Shown: positions 50,443-59,364, counted from the stretch's first letter. The stretch: DNA of 64,000 nucleotides from Streptomyces sp. ISL-100 (GCF_018614615.1 NZ_JAGGOK010000002.1:4751-68750), one strand, 5' to 3'. The notes: generated by a model from the letters alone, not told the origin. Numbers and translations are program-made.

Positions 50443-50710
50443 CCTCGATGCGCAGCCGGTCGGCTGTGCAGTTCAGTACGAACTCCCGCGGCCCTCCGGC
50501 GTGCAGACAGGCGTTGGTGACCAGTTCGGACACCAGCAGAAGCACATCGTCGACGACCGCCCGCTCCTCTTCGCTGCCGGCGGGAATCCACTGCCAGTCG
50601 GCCAGCGCCTCCCGGCTGAAGTCGCGGCAGCGACCCACAACGTCCTCGGTGCCGCACAGGGTCAGGCGACGCGTCTGGCCCCGCGACTGGAGGACGTCAC
50701 TCAGGACCAT
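50261..50710 (-). CDS. RsbW-like ATP-binding protein (HATPase_c, anti-sigma type)
   Basis: 149 residues. The HATPase N-box is VSELVTNACLHAGG (about 63-76), followed by the motif LRIEVTDGSPEHPKPR and the G-box GVAVPGGHGLIVLRCLARSW. This is the usual layout of streptomycete single-domain ATPases related to RsbW/SpoIIAB. The ATG at 50710 follows GGGGG. Its 3' 182 bp overlap the end of the convergent sigma factor gene. Regulation of that sigma factor is possible from proximity but not shown; Streptomyces have dozens of such proteins. Confidence 0.88.
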   Translation of the reverse strand: MVLSDVLQSRGQTRRLTLCGTEDVVGRCRDFSREALADWQWIPAGSEEERAVVDDVLLLVSELVTNACLHAGGPREFVLNCTADRLRIEVTDGSPEHPKPRPSGVAVPGGHGLIVLRCLARSWGSLPRGGGKTVWVEVAAPRGSGRRGA

Positions 50711-50801
50711 GACGCACCCCCTGGTCTTGGTTGAGGTCTTGATGTCTTGGTGTCTTGGTTTCTTTGAGCCTTTGGCCACCGGGTGCCCCAAAAGTCTGGT
50801 T

Positions 50802-52028
50802 TTACCCCCGGTTTTGCCCACTGCCCCCGTCGCGGGACGCGCGGACGTCGCCCTCCACCGGCGCGAGCTCGTAAAGGAGTTGCTGGGACTCCGCGACCAG
50901 GCCCCCCAGCGACGTGGCCGTCTCGCTGTCCTGCTCCAGCAGTTGCCGCTTCAGCCGCCCGTGCGCGGCCCAGGCGGCCTCCAGCGCGAGCGCCCGTTCC
51001 TCCCGCGCACTCCCACTCCCGCCCCGTTCTTCGAGGACAGCCCGGTCGGCCGCACACACATCGCCCGCCGCCCGCAGGAGATCCGACAGGTGCGCCAGGA
51101 CCGGTTCGGGCAGCGGCCTCAGCTTGGGCGTCTCGCTGACCGTACTGGCGAGGGTGCGTGTGAGGGCCACGAGCGGGTCGGCGATCCGTTCCCAGGCGTG
51201 ATCCCACTCGGTGGTGGGCAGTGCCGGGCCGGTACGGCGCAACCGGCTGCCCGGGTTCAGGCGGTAGCTCTCGCGGGTCCACAGCCGTGCGTCGCGCAGG
51301 TCCCCGAGTACGGCCGTGACCCGCCGCGCCCGGTCGTGCCAGGCTTCCGCCTGCTGTTGCCCGTACCCCTCCCGCAGGCCGTCGGCAATGGTGTGCAGGA
51401 GTTCCGCGCTTTCCGAGGGCAGCCGGCGCAGGGACTCCCGGACGCTGCGCAGGTGGACCGGCGGAAGGATCAGCGCGTTCACCGCGATCCCGATGACCGC
51501 GCCGATGGCCGACTCGAAGAGCCGGTGCAGGACGTCGAAGCCCGAGTGCGACCCGTACGCCAGCACGAAGAGCGCGGTGGTCGGCGCGTACAGGCCGTGC
51601 TCACCGAAGCGCGCGTAGTTGCCGAGCAGGACGGTAACGGGCAGCACCAGCAGCATGGCGGTCATGGTGCTGCCGGTTACATTGGCCGCTCCCGCCGCCA
51701 GTACGGTGCCCAGGGCGATGACGATGAGCTGCTGCACCCCGGACCGCAGCGACCGGTAGACAGTGCTCTGTACGAGTACGACCGCCGTCCAGGGGGCCAT
51801 CAGTGCCATCGGCGCCTGCCACCACCAGCCGGTCAGCGCCCAGGCCGCGGCCGCGGCGCCTGCCGCCTTCAGGGACTGGGTGACTACGTCGCGCTCGGGG
51901 CCGGGACTCGCGAGCGCGCGGCGGGCGGAGCGCCCGATCGCCGACGCCTCCCAGGACAGCCACCGCCCCATACGGCCGAGTGCGGCACCACGGGTACGCG
52001 ACCGGCGCTCATCCTCGCTGTCTGCCAC
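50802..52028 (-). CDS. FUSC/aromatic acid exporter-family membrane protein
   Basis: About 408 residues. Six hydrophobic segments in the first half include MAPWTAVVLVQSTVYRSLRS, a hallmark-type segment of FUSC/ArAE proteins (about 77-96). The second half is a long helical cytoplasmic domain (ESAELLHTIADGLREGYGQQ and similar). These proteins export aromatic acids or related compounds. The GTG at 52028 follows GGAGG with 6 bases spacing; a GTG at 52064 is an alternative that would overlap the HAD gene further. The HAD gene stop overlaps or abuts this start, suggesting one transcript. Confidence 0.8.
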   Translation of the reverse strand: MADSEDERRSRTRGAALGRMGRWLSWEASAIGRSARRALASPGPERDVVTQSLKAAGAAAAAWALTGWWWQAPMALMAPWTAVVLVQSTVYRSLRSGVQQLIVIALGTVLAAGAANVTGSTMTAMLLVLPVTVLLGNYARFGEHGLYAPTTALFVLAYGSHSGFDVLHRLFESAIGAVIGIAVNALILPPVHLRSVRESLRRLPSESAELLHTIADGLREGYGQQQAEAWHDRARRVTAVLGDLRDARLWTRESYRLNPGSRLRRTGPALPTTEWDHAWERIADPLVALTRTLASTVSETPKLRPLPEPVLAHLSDLLRAAGDVCAADRAVLEERGGSGSAREERALALEAAWAAHGRLKRQLLEQDSETATSLGGLVAESQQLLYELAPVEGDVRASRDGGSGQNRG

Positions 52029-52050
52029 TGACGCCTCCGCCGGCCGGTGT

Positions 52051-52758
52051 CTACGACGGCGCACGCGTTCCCGGATGGGCGCCGTCCAACCGTGTCTTCA
52101 GCAGACCGACCGGGCTGTCGTCGAGCTGATCGAGCAGGTCCGCGGGGTCCTGGTAGACCGCTGCCGCGCCCGCGTCCTCGAGGTCGCGCTGCGGAATGCC
52201 GCCGCATCGCAGTGCCACGCTCAGTACGCCCGCCCGGGTGGCGGCCTCCATGTCCCACACCGTGTCGCCGACGAACAGCGCGCGGTCCGCAGGCACACCG
52301 GCCAGCTCCAGTGCCCGCTGAACCGGCTCCGGAGCCGGCTTGCCCTCGCCGACGTCCTCGGCGCTCGCGGTGGCGGTGATGGCGTCATCGGCGTCGATCG
52401 CACGGCGCAGGGCGTCGAGTTCCGCACCGCTCGCCGAAGTGGCGAGGATGACGCTCCAGCCCTGCCCGGCGAGGGTCCGCAGCAGCCGGCCGGCCTGCGG
52501 CAGGGCGGGCAGCCGGTCCGAGTAGGTGGCGTACAGGGTCTTGTGCGCGGCGTTGATCGTGTCGTCCTGGCTCGTATCGCGTCCGTCTCCGAGCAGATGG
52601 GCGATGAGGTCGTGCCCCGACAGGCCGACGGCCCGGTGGATGTCGTGCATCACGACGTCGTGCCCGGCCTGGCGGAACGCCTCCCACCAGGACGTCACAT
52701 GCAGATGGTTGGTGTCGACGAGCGTTCCGTCGACATCGAAGACGGCCGCGCGGTCCAT
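52051..52758 (-). CDS. HAD-superfamily hydrolase (phosphoglycolate phosphatase-like)
   Basis: 235 residues. Motif I is VFDVDGTLVDTNHLH (residues 6-20), motif II is in VILATSASGAEL, the motif III lysine is in GEGKPAPEPVQRAL and motif IV is LFVGDTVWDMEAATRAG. A helical cap domain lies between motifs I and II. It dephosphorylates a small phospho-substrate, not identifiable. It is probably the first gene of a pair with the FUSC membrane protein. Confidence 0.9.
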   Translation of the reverse strand: MDRAAVFDVDGTLVDTNHLHVTSWWEAFRQAGHDVVMHDIHRAVGLSGHDLIAHLLGDGRDTSQDDTINAAHKTLYATYSDRLPALPQAGRLLRTLAGQGWSVILATSASGAELDALRRAIDADDAITATASAEDVGEGKPAPEPVQRALELAGVPADRALFVGDTVWDMEAATRAGVLSVALRCGGIPQRDLEDAGAAAVYQDPADLLDQLDDSPVGLLKTRLDGAHPGTRAPS

Positions 52759-52799
52759 GTCGCCGTTCCTCCCTTGCCCGGCACATGCCCGGCAAACCG

Positions 52800-52833
52800 A
52801 ACGGGCCGCGCAGCCGGAGCGGCGCAGCCCGTT
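52800..52833 (-). terminator. Hairpin terminator after csbD-like gene
   Basis: AACGGGCCGCGC (52800-52811) and GCGCAGCCCGTT (52822-52833) form a 12-bp stem with one mismatch and a 10-nt loop. It lies 25 bp beyond the CsbD stop on the minus strand and just upstream of the HAD gene. Confidence 0.65.
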
Positions 52834-52857
52834 TTCAGTACCTGTTCAGCAGCTGGG

Positions 52858-53034
52858 TCACTTGTTGGGCGATTTCTTGGCCCGCTCGCCGGTCCTCTCG
52901 ACCGTTTCCTGGGCCTTGCCCCTCAGCTGCTCACCGCGGCCTTCCGCCTGCATCTGGCCGTCGTCGGCGGCCTTGCCCGCGGCTTCCTTCATCTTGCCCT
53001 TGACCTGCTTCGCCTTCGCCTTTGCCTTGCTCAC
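52858..53034 (-). CDS. CsbD-family stress protein
   Basis: 58 residues from the GTG at 53034, with AAGGAA upstream. It is a Lys/Ala/Glu-rich helical protein with CsbD-like repeats (KAKAKQVKGKMKEAAGKAAD, then RGEQLRGKAQETVERTGERA). CsbD proteins are SigB-type general stress products in Bacillus; their biochemical role is unclear. Its place near a SigB/SigF-type sigma gene is consistent with a stress regulon. Confidence 0.85.
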   Translation of the reverse strand: MSKAKAKAKQVKGKMKEAAGKAADDGQMQAEGRGEQLRGKAQETVERTGERAKKSPNK

Positions 53035-53143
53035 GAGGGTGTTCCTTCCACAGAGATCAGACGTGACTGGACTTGGCTCATCCACCTTGCGTCGGCCACC
53101 GCCTGCCTGCAATCCGGGGAATGCCCCGTTACGTCCCTCCCCT

Positions 53144-53326
53144 TCAGCCGGGCGGCTCGTCCGGTACCGACCCCTGCTCGGCGTCGGTCGCGTGCTCGCG
53201 TCCGTCCCGGGTGCCGGTGCCGGCCTCGTCCGCCGGGTCCTCGCCGTCCAGCGCCTGCTGGTCGGGCAGGTCCCTCGGCACGGGCTTGCCGGACTCTTCC
53301 GGGTCTTGCGTCCGCGGGTCGTTCAT
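53144..53326 (-). CDS. Small acidic hydrophilic protein of unknown function
   Basis: 60 residues, rich in Asp, Glu, Pro and Gly, beginning MNDPRTQDPEESGKPVPRDL. A very good ribosome-binding site, GGGAGG, lies 4 bases before the ATG, so expression is likely. It has no membrane helix or cysteine and is probably disordered. It follows the VOC gene by 9 bp on the same strand. I do not recognise a named family with certainty. Confidence 0.7.
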   Translation of the reverse strand: MNDPRTQDPEESGKPVPRDLPDQQALDGEDPADEAGTGTRDGREHATDAEQGSVPDEPPG

Positions 53327-53335
53327 GGGTCCTCC

Positions 53336-53707
53336 CTATGCGCGGCAGAGGCAGAAGGGGTGGCCGGCCGGATCGGCGTACACGCGAAAGCCGCGCTGCC
53401 CGCCCTCGTCGTCCACGTCGAGCGGGGTGGCGCCAAGAGCGAGCACCTGCGCCTGCGCCGTCTCAATGTCCGGTACGTCGAAGTCCAGATGCATCTGCTG
53501 CGAGTTCTCGTCGGCACGCGGCCATTCCGGCGGCCGGAACCCCGGCGCGCGCTGGAAGGCGATACGCGCCCCGCCCGGTACGTACAGGTCGTACCAGTCC
53601 TCGCTGTCCTTCTTCACGTCGCCGCCCAGCACCGCGGCGTAGAAACCGGCGAGTGCCTGCGGATCCGGACAGTCCACGGCCACGAGGCAGTACTTCGCGA
53701 TGGCCAT
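53336..53707 (-). CDS. VOC-superfamily (glyoxalase-like) protein
   Basis: 123 residues, a single-gene vicinal-oxygen-chelate protein. It shows two beta-alpha-beta-beta-beta modules: AIAKYCLVAVDCPDPQALAG then FYAAVLGG, and MHLDFDVPDIETAQAQVLAL then RVYADPAGHPFCLC. The metal-site residues are partly recognisable (His73 in QMHLDFDV and His in AGHPF). Many actinobacterial proteins of this type bind antibiotics or act as lyases. The ATG at 53707 follows AAGGAGG. It heads a unit with the small acidic protein. Confidence 0.85.
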   Translation of the reverse strand: MAIAKYCLVAVDCPDPQALAGFYAAVLGGDVKKDSEDWYDLYVPGGARIAFQRAPGFRPPEWPRADENSQQMHLDFDVPDIETAQAQVLALGATPLDVDDEGGQRGFRVYADPAGHPFCLCRA

Positions 53708-53809
53708 GCCGGCCTCCTTCTTGCTCGGGCTTCGCGTCTCACCCCAGTACCCCTCCAGGACCGACTGAACCGAGCCGCGCAAACCGCAACATTTTGATAG
53801 GAAGGGGTA

Positions 53810-54352
53810 GTGGAGCCAACCAGCCAGCAGGAGAACGCACACAGCTCTGTCCTCACCCTTCACATCAACGGCACCCCCCACACGCTGTCGCTCGACCACC
53901 GGACGACCGTCCTGGACGCCCTTCGCGAGCACCTCGACCTCACCGGCGCGAAAAAAGGGTGCGACCACGGCCAGTGCGGTGCGTGCACCGTGATCGTCGA
54001 CGGCCGGCGCGCCAACAGCTGCCTGCTGCTCGCCGCCGCCCACAACGGCGCGCACATCACCACTGTCGAAGGCCTCGCCGACGGAGAGCGGCTTCATCCG
54101 GTCCAGGAGGCGTTCGTCGCGCGGGACGCCCTGCAGTGCGGCTACTGCACGCCGGGCCAGATCTGTTCGGCCGTCGGGATGCTGGCCGAAGCCGCCGAAG
54201 GACACCCCTCGTACGTCACCTCCTACCGGCACTCTCCAGGCACTCCCGCCGCTCTCACCCCGGACGAGATCCGGGAACGCATGAGCGGCAACATCTGCCG
54301 CTGCGGCGCCTATCCGAACATCGTGGACGCGATCGGGGAGGCGGCGTCATGA
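53810..54352 (+). CDS. Molybdenum hydroxylase iron-sulfur subunit (PaoA-like)
   Basis: 180 residues. The N-terminal plant-type [2Fe-2S] loop is [12 protein letters not shown] plus a later Cys (NSCLLL). The second [2Fe-2S] site lies in [10 protein letters not shown] and [10 protein letters not shown]. This is the small electron-transfer subunit of the xanthine-oxidase family. The start is a GTG at 53810 with AGGAAGGGG upstream. No twin-arginine signal is seen, unlike periplasmic PaoA, so the complex is probably cytoplasmic. It overlaps the FAD-subunit gene by 4 bp. Confidence 0.93.
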   Translation: MEPTSQQENAHSSVLTLHINGTPHTLSLDHRTTVLDALREHLDLTGAKKGCDHGQCGACTVIVDGRRANSCLLLAAAHNGAHITTVEGLADGERLHPVQEAFVARDALQCGYCTPGQICSAVGMLAEAAEGHPSYVTSYRHSPGTPAALTPDEIRERMSGNICRCGAYPNIVDAIGEAAS

Positions 54353-55335
54353 AGCCTTTCGCGTACTTCCGGGCCGAAAGCGCCGAGGAGGCTGTCGGCG
54401 CCTTCGCCGGCCATCCCGGCGCGCAGTACCTCGGCGGCGGCACCAACCTCGTCGACCTGATGAAACTCGGGGTCGCGACGCCGGACCTCCTCATCGACGT
54501 CAGCCGCCTGCCGCTGGACGGCATCGACGAGACGCCCGACGGCGGGCTGCGCATCGGCGCGACCGTACGCAACAGCGATCTGGCCGCCCATCCGACGGTG
54601 CGTACGCGCTACGCCGCCCTGTCGCAGGCCCTGCTCTCCGGCGCCTCCGCACAGCTGCGCAACACGGCGACGACCGGCGGAAACCTGCTCCAGCGCACCC
54701 GCTGCCCGTACTTCCAGGACACCTCCAAACCCTGCAACAAGCGGGCCCCCGGCACCGGATGCCCCGCCCGCGAAGGCGTCCACCGCGATCTCGCGGTGCT
54801 CGGCCACTCCGCGCACTGCGTGGCCACCAACCCCTCCGACATGGCCGTCGCACTGGCCGCCCTCGACGCCGCCGTCCACCTGCGCGGCCCGCAGGGCGCA
54901 CGCACCGTCGCCGTCACGGACTTCTACCGGCTACCCGGCGACCGACCCGATCAGGACACCGTCATCCGTACGGGCGAACTGATCACCGGCGTGACCCTGC
55001 CTCCCGTCGTGCCCGGGACGCAGTGCGCCTACCGCAAGGCTCGCGACCGCGCGTCGTACGCCTTCGCTCTCGCCTCCGTCGCCGCCGTTCTGCGGGTCGA
55101 GGGAGGCGTCGTCCGGGACGCCGCCCTCGCCTTCGGCGGGCTCGCGCACCGGCCCTGGCGTGCCCGCGCCGCCGAAGAGGTGCTGCGCGGGGCGCCCGCC
55201 ACCGAGGAGACGTACGCCCGGGCGGCCGACGCCGAACTCGCCGCGGCCGAGCCGCTGCGCGACAACGGCTTCAAAGTGCCGCTCGCCCGGAACCTCGCCA
55301 TCAGCGTGCTGGCCGAGCTCGCTTCCCGTACCTGA
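54349..55335 (+). CDS. Molybdenum hydroxylase FAD subunit (PaoB-like, extra Fe-S cysteines)
   Basis: 328 residues. The FAD-binding region includes [20 protein letters not shown] (about 27-46) and [16 protein letters not shown] (about 107-122). A cysteine cluster, [20 protein letters not shown], plus a later Cys in [11 protein letters not shown], matches the [4Fe-4S]-binding insertion of E. coli PaoB. Most xanthine dehydrogenase FAD subunits lack it. The ATG at 54349 overlaps the upstream stop. The enzyme is therefore probably an aldehyde oxidoreductase rather than a xanthine dehydrogenase. Confidence 0.93.
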   Translation: MKPFAYFRAESAEEAVGAFAGHPGAQYLGGGTNLVDLMKLGVATPDLLIDVSRLPLDGIDETPDGGLRIGATVRNSDLAAHPTVRTRYAALSQALLSGASAQLRNTATTGGNLLQRTRCPYFQDTSKPCNKRAPGTGCPAREGVHRDLAVLGHSAHCVATNPSDMAVALAALDAAVHLRGPQGARTVAVTDFYRLPGDRPDQDTVIRTGELITGVTLPPVVPGTQCAYRKARDRASYAFALASVAAVLRVEGGVVRDAALAFGGLAHRPWRARAAEEVLRGAPATEETYARAADAELAAAEPLRDNGFKVPLARNLAISVLAELASRT

Positions 55336-55352
55336 GGACGTGACAACCCGTC

Positions 55353-57473
55353 ATGACGCATGCACAGACCCCGCTGGGCACACCGGCCGTCCGCAGAGAG
55401 GCCCGTGACAAGGTCACCGGTGCCGCACGCTACGCGGCCGAGCACACCCCGCCGGGCTGCGCGTACGCCTGGCCCGTGCCCGCCGCCGTCGCGCGCGGCC
55501 GGGTCACCGCCGTCCACGCCGACGAGGTGCTGGCCCTGCCCGGCGTGCTCGCCGTACTCAGCCACGAGAACGCGCCCCGCCTCAAGGAGCCGGACGACCC
55601 GATCCTCGCGGTGTTGCAGAACGCCCGTGTCCCCCACCGCGGCTGGTACGTCGCGCTGGTGGTCGCCGACACCCTGGAGAACGCCAGTGCCGCCGCCGAG
55701 GCGCTGCGCGTCGAGTACGAGAGCGACGAGCACGACGTACGGCTGACCACCAGCCATCCGGGTCTCTATACGCCGGAGGCGGCGAACGGCGAGAACCCCT
55801 CCGTCCGGGAACGCGGCGACTTCGACGCGGCGTATCCGGCGGCTGCCGTCCGGATCGACGCGACGTACACCATGAGCGCGCTGCACAACCACCCCATGGA
55901 GCCGCATGCCTCCACCGCCCGGTGGGACGACGGGCATCTGACCGTGCACGATTCCAGTCAGGGCTCCGGCAGGGTACGGGACGCCCTGGTCCAGGTCTTC
56001 GGGCTGGAGCAGCGGCAGGTCACCGTCGTCTCCGAGCATGTCGGCGGCGGGTTCGGTTCCAAGGGCACCCCCCGCCCGCAGGTGGTGCTGGCCGCCATGG
56101 CCGCGCGGCACACCGGGCGCCCGGTCAAACTGGCGCTCCCCCGCCGCCAGCTCGCGGCGGTCGTCGGCCACCGCGCGCCCACCGTGCAGCGCGTGCGGCT
56201 GGGCGCCGGCGCCGACGGGGTCATCACCGCGCTCGCCCACGAAGTCGTCACGCAGACGTCGACGGTCAAGGAGTTCGTGGAGCAGGCGGCTGTTCCGGCC
56301 CGCGTCATGTACACCTCGCCCCACAGCCGCACGAGCCACCAGGTGGCCGCGCTGGACGTGCCGTCTCCCTCGTGGATGCGTGCTCCGGGCGAGGCGTCCG
56401 GGATGTACGCCCTGGAGTCGGCCATGGACGAACTCGCCATCGCCGCCGGGGTGGACCCCGTGGAGCTGCGGCTGCGCAACGAACCGGACACCGAACCCGA
56501 CAGCGGCAACCCTTTCAGCAGCCGGCACCTGACCGAGTGCCTGCGCGAGGGAGCGCGGCGCTTCGGCTGGGAGCGGCGCGACCCACGGCCCGGCATCCGC
56601 CGCGAGGGTGACCTGCTGCTCGGCACCGGGGTGGCAGCGGCCACTTATCCCGTGCTCGTCAGCCCGTCCACCGCCACCGCGCACGCCGCCCCCGACGGCA
56701 CGTACCTGATCCGGGTCAACGCCACGGACATCGGCACCGGGGCCCGCACCGTGCTCGCGCAGATCGCCGCCGATGTGCTGGGCGCGCCCCTGGAATCGGT
56801 GCGTGTCGAGATCGGCAGCAGCGATCTGCCGGTGGCTCCGCTCGCGGGCGGTTCGTCGGGGACGGCGTCGTGGGGCTGGTCCGTACACAAAGCGTGCGTG
56901 CTCCTGGCCGAGCGTCTGCGGGATCGTCCCGGCGGCCTGCCGGCCGAGGGGGTCACCGCGGCGGAGAGCACCGGGCAGGAGGTGGTGGAGGCGGAGGAAT
57001 CTCCGTACGCGCGGCATGCGTTCGGCGCCCACTTCGCGGAAGTGCAGGTCGACACGGTGACGGGAGAGGTCCGTGTACGCCGCCTCCTCGGCGTCTACGC
57101 CGCCGGCCGCATCCTCAATCCACGTACCGCACGCTCGCAGTTCATCGGCGGGATGGCCATGGGGATCGGCATGGCGCTGACGGAGGAAAGCACCATGGAC
57201 CTTGCCTTCGGGGACTTCGCGGAACACGATCTGGCCTCGTACCACGTGCCCGCGTGCGCGGACGTGCCGGCGATCGAGGCGCACTGGGTCGACGAGGACG
57301 ATCCGCACCTGAACCCGATGGGCAGCAAGGGCATTGGTGAGATCGGCATTGTCGGCACGGCGGCGGCCATCGGCAATGCCGTGCACCATGCCGCGGGAGT
57401 GCGGCTGCGGGAGCTGCCCCTGACGCCGGACAAGCTGCTGTCGCATCTGTCGGCCTCGGCCGGCGGGGAATGA
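55353..57473 (+). CDS. Molybdenum hydroxylase catalytic subunit (PaoC-like)
   Basis: 706 residues, the molybdopterin-binding large subunit. Conserved parts include ARDKVTGAARYAAEH near the N-terminus, SEHVGGGFGSKGTPRPQVVL (about 228-247), MRAPGEASGMYALESAMDEL (about 345-364) and the catalytic glutamate in GSKGIGEIGIVG. It starts 17 bp after the FAD subunit. Aromatic or aliphatic aldehydes are the likely substrates by analogy with PaoABC. A maturation chaperone of the XdhC/PaoD type is not visible in the window and must be supplied elsewhere. Confidence 0.93.
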   Translation: MTHAQTPLGTPAVRREARDKVTGAARYAAEHTPPGCAYAWPVPAAVARGRVTAVHADEVLALPGVLAVLSHENAPRLKEPDDPILAVLQNARVPHRGWYVALVVADTLENASAAAEALRVEYESDEHDVRLTTSHPGLYTPEAANGENPSVRERGDFDAAYPAAAVRIDATYTMSALHNHPMEPHASTARWDDGHLTVHDSSQGSGRVRDALVQVFGLEQRQVTVVSEHVGGGFGSKGTPRPQVVLAAMAARHTGRPVKLALPRRQLAAVVGHRAPTVQRVRLGAGADGVITALAHEVVTQTSTVKEFVEQAAVPARVMYTSPHSRTSHQVAALDVPSPSWMRAPGEASGMYALESAMDELAIAAGVDPVELRLRNEPDTEPDSGNPFSSRHLTECLREGARRFGWERRDPRPGIRREGDLLLGTGVAAATYPVLVSPSTATAHAAPDGTYLIRVNATDIGTGARTVLAQIAADVLGAPLESVRVEIGSSDLPVAPLAGGSSGTASWGWSVHKACVLLAERLRDRPGGLPAEGVTAAESTGQEVVEAEESPYARHAFGAHFAEVQVDTVTGEVRVRRLLGVYAAGRILNPRTARSQFIGGMAMGIGMALTEESTMDLAFGDFAEHDLASYHVPACADVPAIEAHWVDEDDPHLNPMGSKGIGEIGIVGTAAAIGNAVHHAAGVRLRELPLTPDKLLSHLSASAGGE

Positions 57474-57559
57474 CCGGCAGACCGCGGGGAAAAAGGCTGT
57501 CAGCGGCGCGCAGCCACCGGAACTGGGCGTGGCTCGCCGTCAAGCGGCAGGAGAGTCAG

Positions 57560-57736
57560 ATGCTGGCATTCGCGGCGGCGGTGGTGTTCGTCATCGCCTT
57601 CATCATTCACGCGACCGAGACGTCGACGGAAACGGTCTTCGGACCGACGAGCCTCATGCTCGCCGGGCTCGCCCTTCTCGCCCTGCATGTGGCGGGTGTG
57701 GGCGCCGGGTGGTCGGCCCGGGGGCGCCGACGCTGA
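57560..57736 (+). CDS. Small two-helix membrane protein
   Basis: 58 residues from the ATG at 57560, which has AGGAGA 5 bases upstream. Two hydrophobic helices (LAFAAAVVFVIAFIIHATE and TSLMLAGLALLALHVAGVGA) are joined by a short polar loop. A longer frame starts at 57470, overlapping the hydroxylase stop (ATGA), and would give 88 residues with a basic extension. The internal start has the better ribosome-binding site. No named family is recognised. Confidence 0.65.
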   Translation: MLAFAAAVVFVIAFIIHATETSTETVFGPTSLMLAGLALLALHVAGVGAGWSARGRRR

Positions 57737-57829
57737 CGCCGGGCCGGTCGACGGACCGGATCCGTTTGTCGCATACAGCCGGGGGCACTCGCCGGGAGCA
57801 CGGATTCCTTCAGATTCTGGGGTTCTCTC

Positions 57830-58063
57830 ATGGGCACACCTCCAAACGATCCCGTTCCGCCCAACCCGACCCCCGCGCCGGGTCCCGGGCCGGCGCCAGG
57901 GCCCTCGCCCGGTCCCGTGCCCGCACCCGGCGGGCCCGACCCGGTGCCACCGGCACCGCCCCAGCCCGAACCGGACCCGCCCGCGCCGGTCCCACCGCCG
58001 GAGCCGAAGCCTCAGCCGGGCCCGCTGCCCGGGCCGGTGCCGCATCCGGAGCCCGTCACGTGA
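57830..58063 (+). CDS. Extremely proline-rich small protein
   Basis: 77 residues, of which 39 are proline, in PxP and PPxP patterns with Gly, Ala, Val and Glu (for example PAPGPGPAPGPSPGPVPAPG). It has no signal peptide, membrane helix or cysteine. The frame is preceded by GGGG 5 bases from the ATG and ends before a good terminator hairpin, which supports a real gene. Composition alone could also arise from GC-biased DNA, so confidence is moderate. An extended polyproline-type structure is likely. Confidence 0.5.
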   Translation: MGTPPNDPVPPNPTPAPGPGPAPGPSPGPVPAPGGPDPVPPAPPQPEPDPPAPVPPPEPKPQPGPLPGPVPHPEPVT

Positions 58064-58092
58064 CGTGAGTCGGGCCGAGTCCGGACAAGCCA

Positions 58093-58118
58093 GAGCCCCC
58101 GGTGGCGTCCGGGGGCTC
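58093..58118 (+). terminator. Hairpin terminator after proline-rich gene
   Basis: GAGCCCCCGG (58093-58102), the loop TGGCGT and CCGGGGGCTC (58109-58118) form a perfect 10-bp stem. Confidence 0.75.
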
Positions 58119-58234
58119 GGCTCAGCAACTCCGCTTCGGGGGCGCTTACTGAGTTAACAGGCCCACCCTGCGTCCGCTGGGCAGACGGTCCCGGCAGCGA
58201 CACTCCGGCCCGTCGAAGTTCCACCCGTTCGGCC

Positions 58235-58654
58235 TCACGTATTGGGTGAGGCGGCGCTCACGTCGCCGAGGGCCGAATCGGGGTCGCGCTCGATGGCCAG
58301 GTCGCCCAGGGAGACGATGCCCACGGCGGTGTTGCCTTCGACCACCGGCAGTCGGCGCAGCGAATGCTCTCGCATCAGCCGAATGGCGCGGTCCACCTCG
58401 TCGTCGGGTGTGACGGTGACGAGGTCGGGGCTGCAGACGTCCCGCACCGTCGTTTCGCCGGGGTCCTTTCCTTCGGCGAGCACGCGGACCACCAGATCCC
58501 GGTCGGTGACCAGCCCGCGCAGTTCGTCGCCCTCGGCGACCAGTACCGCGCCGATGTTCTCCTCACGCATCCGGTGCGCGACCTCGCTCACTGCCGTGAG
58601 CACGCCGACGGTGACGGGGGCGCTCGTCATGATCTCGCGAACTTGCTGCGCCAT
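58235..58654 (-). CDS. CBS-domain pair protein
   Basis: About 139 residues, made up of two CBS motifs: VREIMTSAPVTVGVLTAVSE to RGLVTDRDLVVRVL, and VRDVCSPDLVTVTPDDEVDR to VGIVSLGDLAIE. Stand-alone CBS pairs bind adenine nucleotides and sense energy state or act as small regulators; several are stress-induced in actinobacteria. The ATG at 58654 is used; a GTG 13 codons upstream is possible. It is divergent from the ChaB-like gene. Confidence 0.87.
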   Translation of the reverse strand: MAQQVREIMTSAPVTVGVLTAVSEVAHRMREENIGAVLVAEGDELRGLVTDRDLVVRVLAEGKDPGETTVRDVCSPDLVTVTPDDEVDRAIRLMREHSLRRLPVVEGNTAVGIVSLGDLAIERDPDSALGDVSAASPNT

Positions 58655-58925
58655 GGCGGAGTCACCCGCTCCCCGTGCCGCACCCAAGGGCACTGAGAAT
58701 GTTCTTGTCCTGCCCGTGATCGTTCATCACTCACTCCAGTTGCTTCTCCGGCAACCGCGTCCGGCCGGTGTTCACACGTCCCTTTCCGTTCGCGGGTGCC
58801 CCCGTCCGGCCGACGTAACCGGAGGGCTGACGTCCATTACGCACCACCCACGTGTCGTCGTTTCTGCGGACATCAGCAGGGCACCCGTATTTCTCTCGTT
58901 CGATTTCGGAGAAGGGGTGAATCCC

Positions 58926-59327
58926 GTGCCGGGAGAGCAGGAGCTTCCGTCGACTCTGGAGCGGTCCGCCAAGGAGGCACAACGCACTTGGATCAAGGCG
59001 CACGACTCCGCCGTCGAGGAGTACGGCGAAGGCGAACGCGCCCACCGCGTGGCCTTCAGCGCGCTCAAGCACAAGTACGAGAAGGTCGGCGATCACTGGG
59101 AGCGCAAGGAGAAGGGGCGCAAGGGCCCGTCCGATCCCAAGGCGGCGCAGCCACGAGAGGTGGGCGGGCGCGGCGGCGAGGGCGTCGACGAGCAGGCGTC
59201 GAAGCAGCATCTGTACGACCTGGCCAAGCGGCTCGGCGTCGACGGGCGTTCGAAGATGAGCAGGGCCGACTTGCTGGAGGCCGTTCGCAAGGCGAACCGA
59301 TCGAAGACCCGCGAGGCCCGGACGTAA
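58926..59327 (+). CDS. ChaB-family protein with C-terminal Rho-N-like domain
   Basis: About 133 residues. The N-terminal ~60 residues match the ChaB pattern: ELPSTLERSAKEAQRTWIKA followed by HDSAVEEYGEG and ALKHKYEKVGDHWE. The C-terminal ~40 residues (KQHLYDLAKRLGVDGRSKMS, then RADLLEAVRKAN) resemble a Rho termination factor N-terminal or SAP-like nucleic-acid-binding fold. The GTG at 58926 has GAAGGGG 8 bases upstream; a GTG at 58917 would be too close to it. Such proteins occur in stress regulons of streptomycetes. Confidence 0.85.
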   Translation: MPGEQELPSTLERSAKEAQRTWIKAHDSAVEEYGEGERAHRVAFSALKHKYEKVGDHWERKEKGRKGPSDPKAAQPREVGGRGGEGVDEQASKQHLYDLAKRLGVDGRSKMSRADLLEAVRKANRSKTREART

Positions 59328-59364
59328 CGGAACAGACGTAATTGATCCGGGCAATTTCGGGCAC

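Noticed and set aside
51763..54348. Very long open frame leading into the FAD subunit gene
   Set aside because: Only the part from 54349 matches the family. The upstream part overlaps real genes on the other strand and has no coding character.
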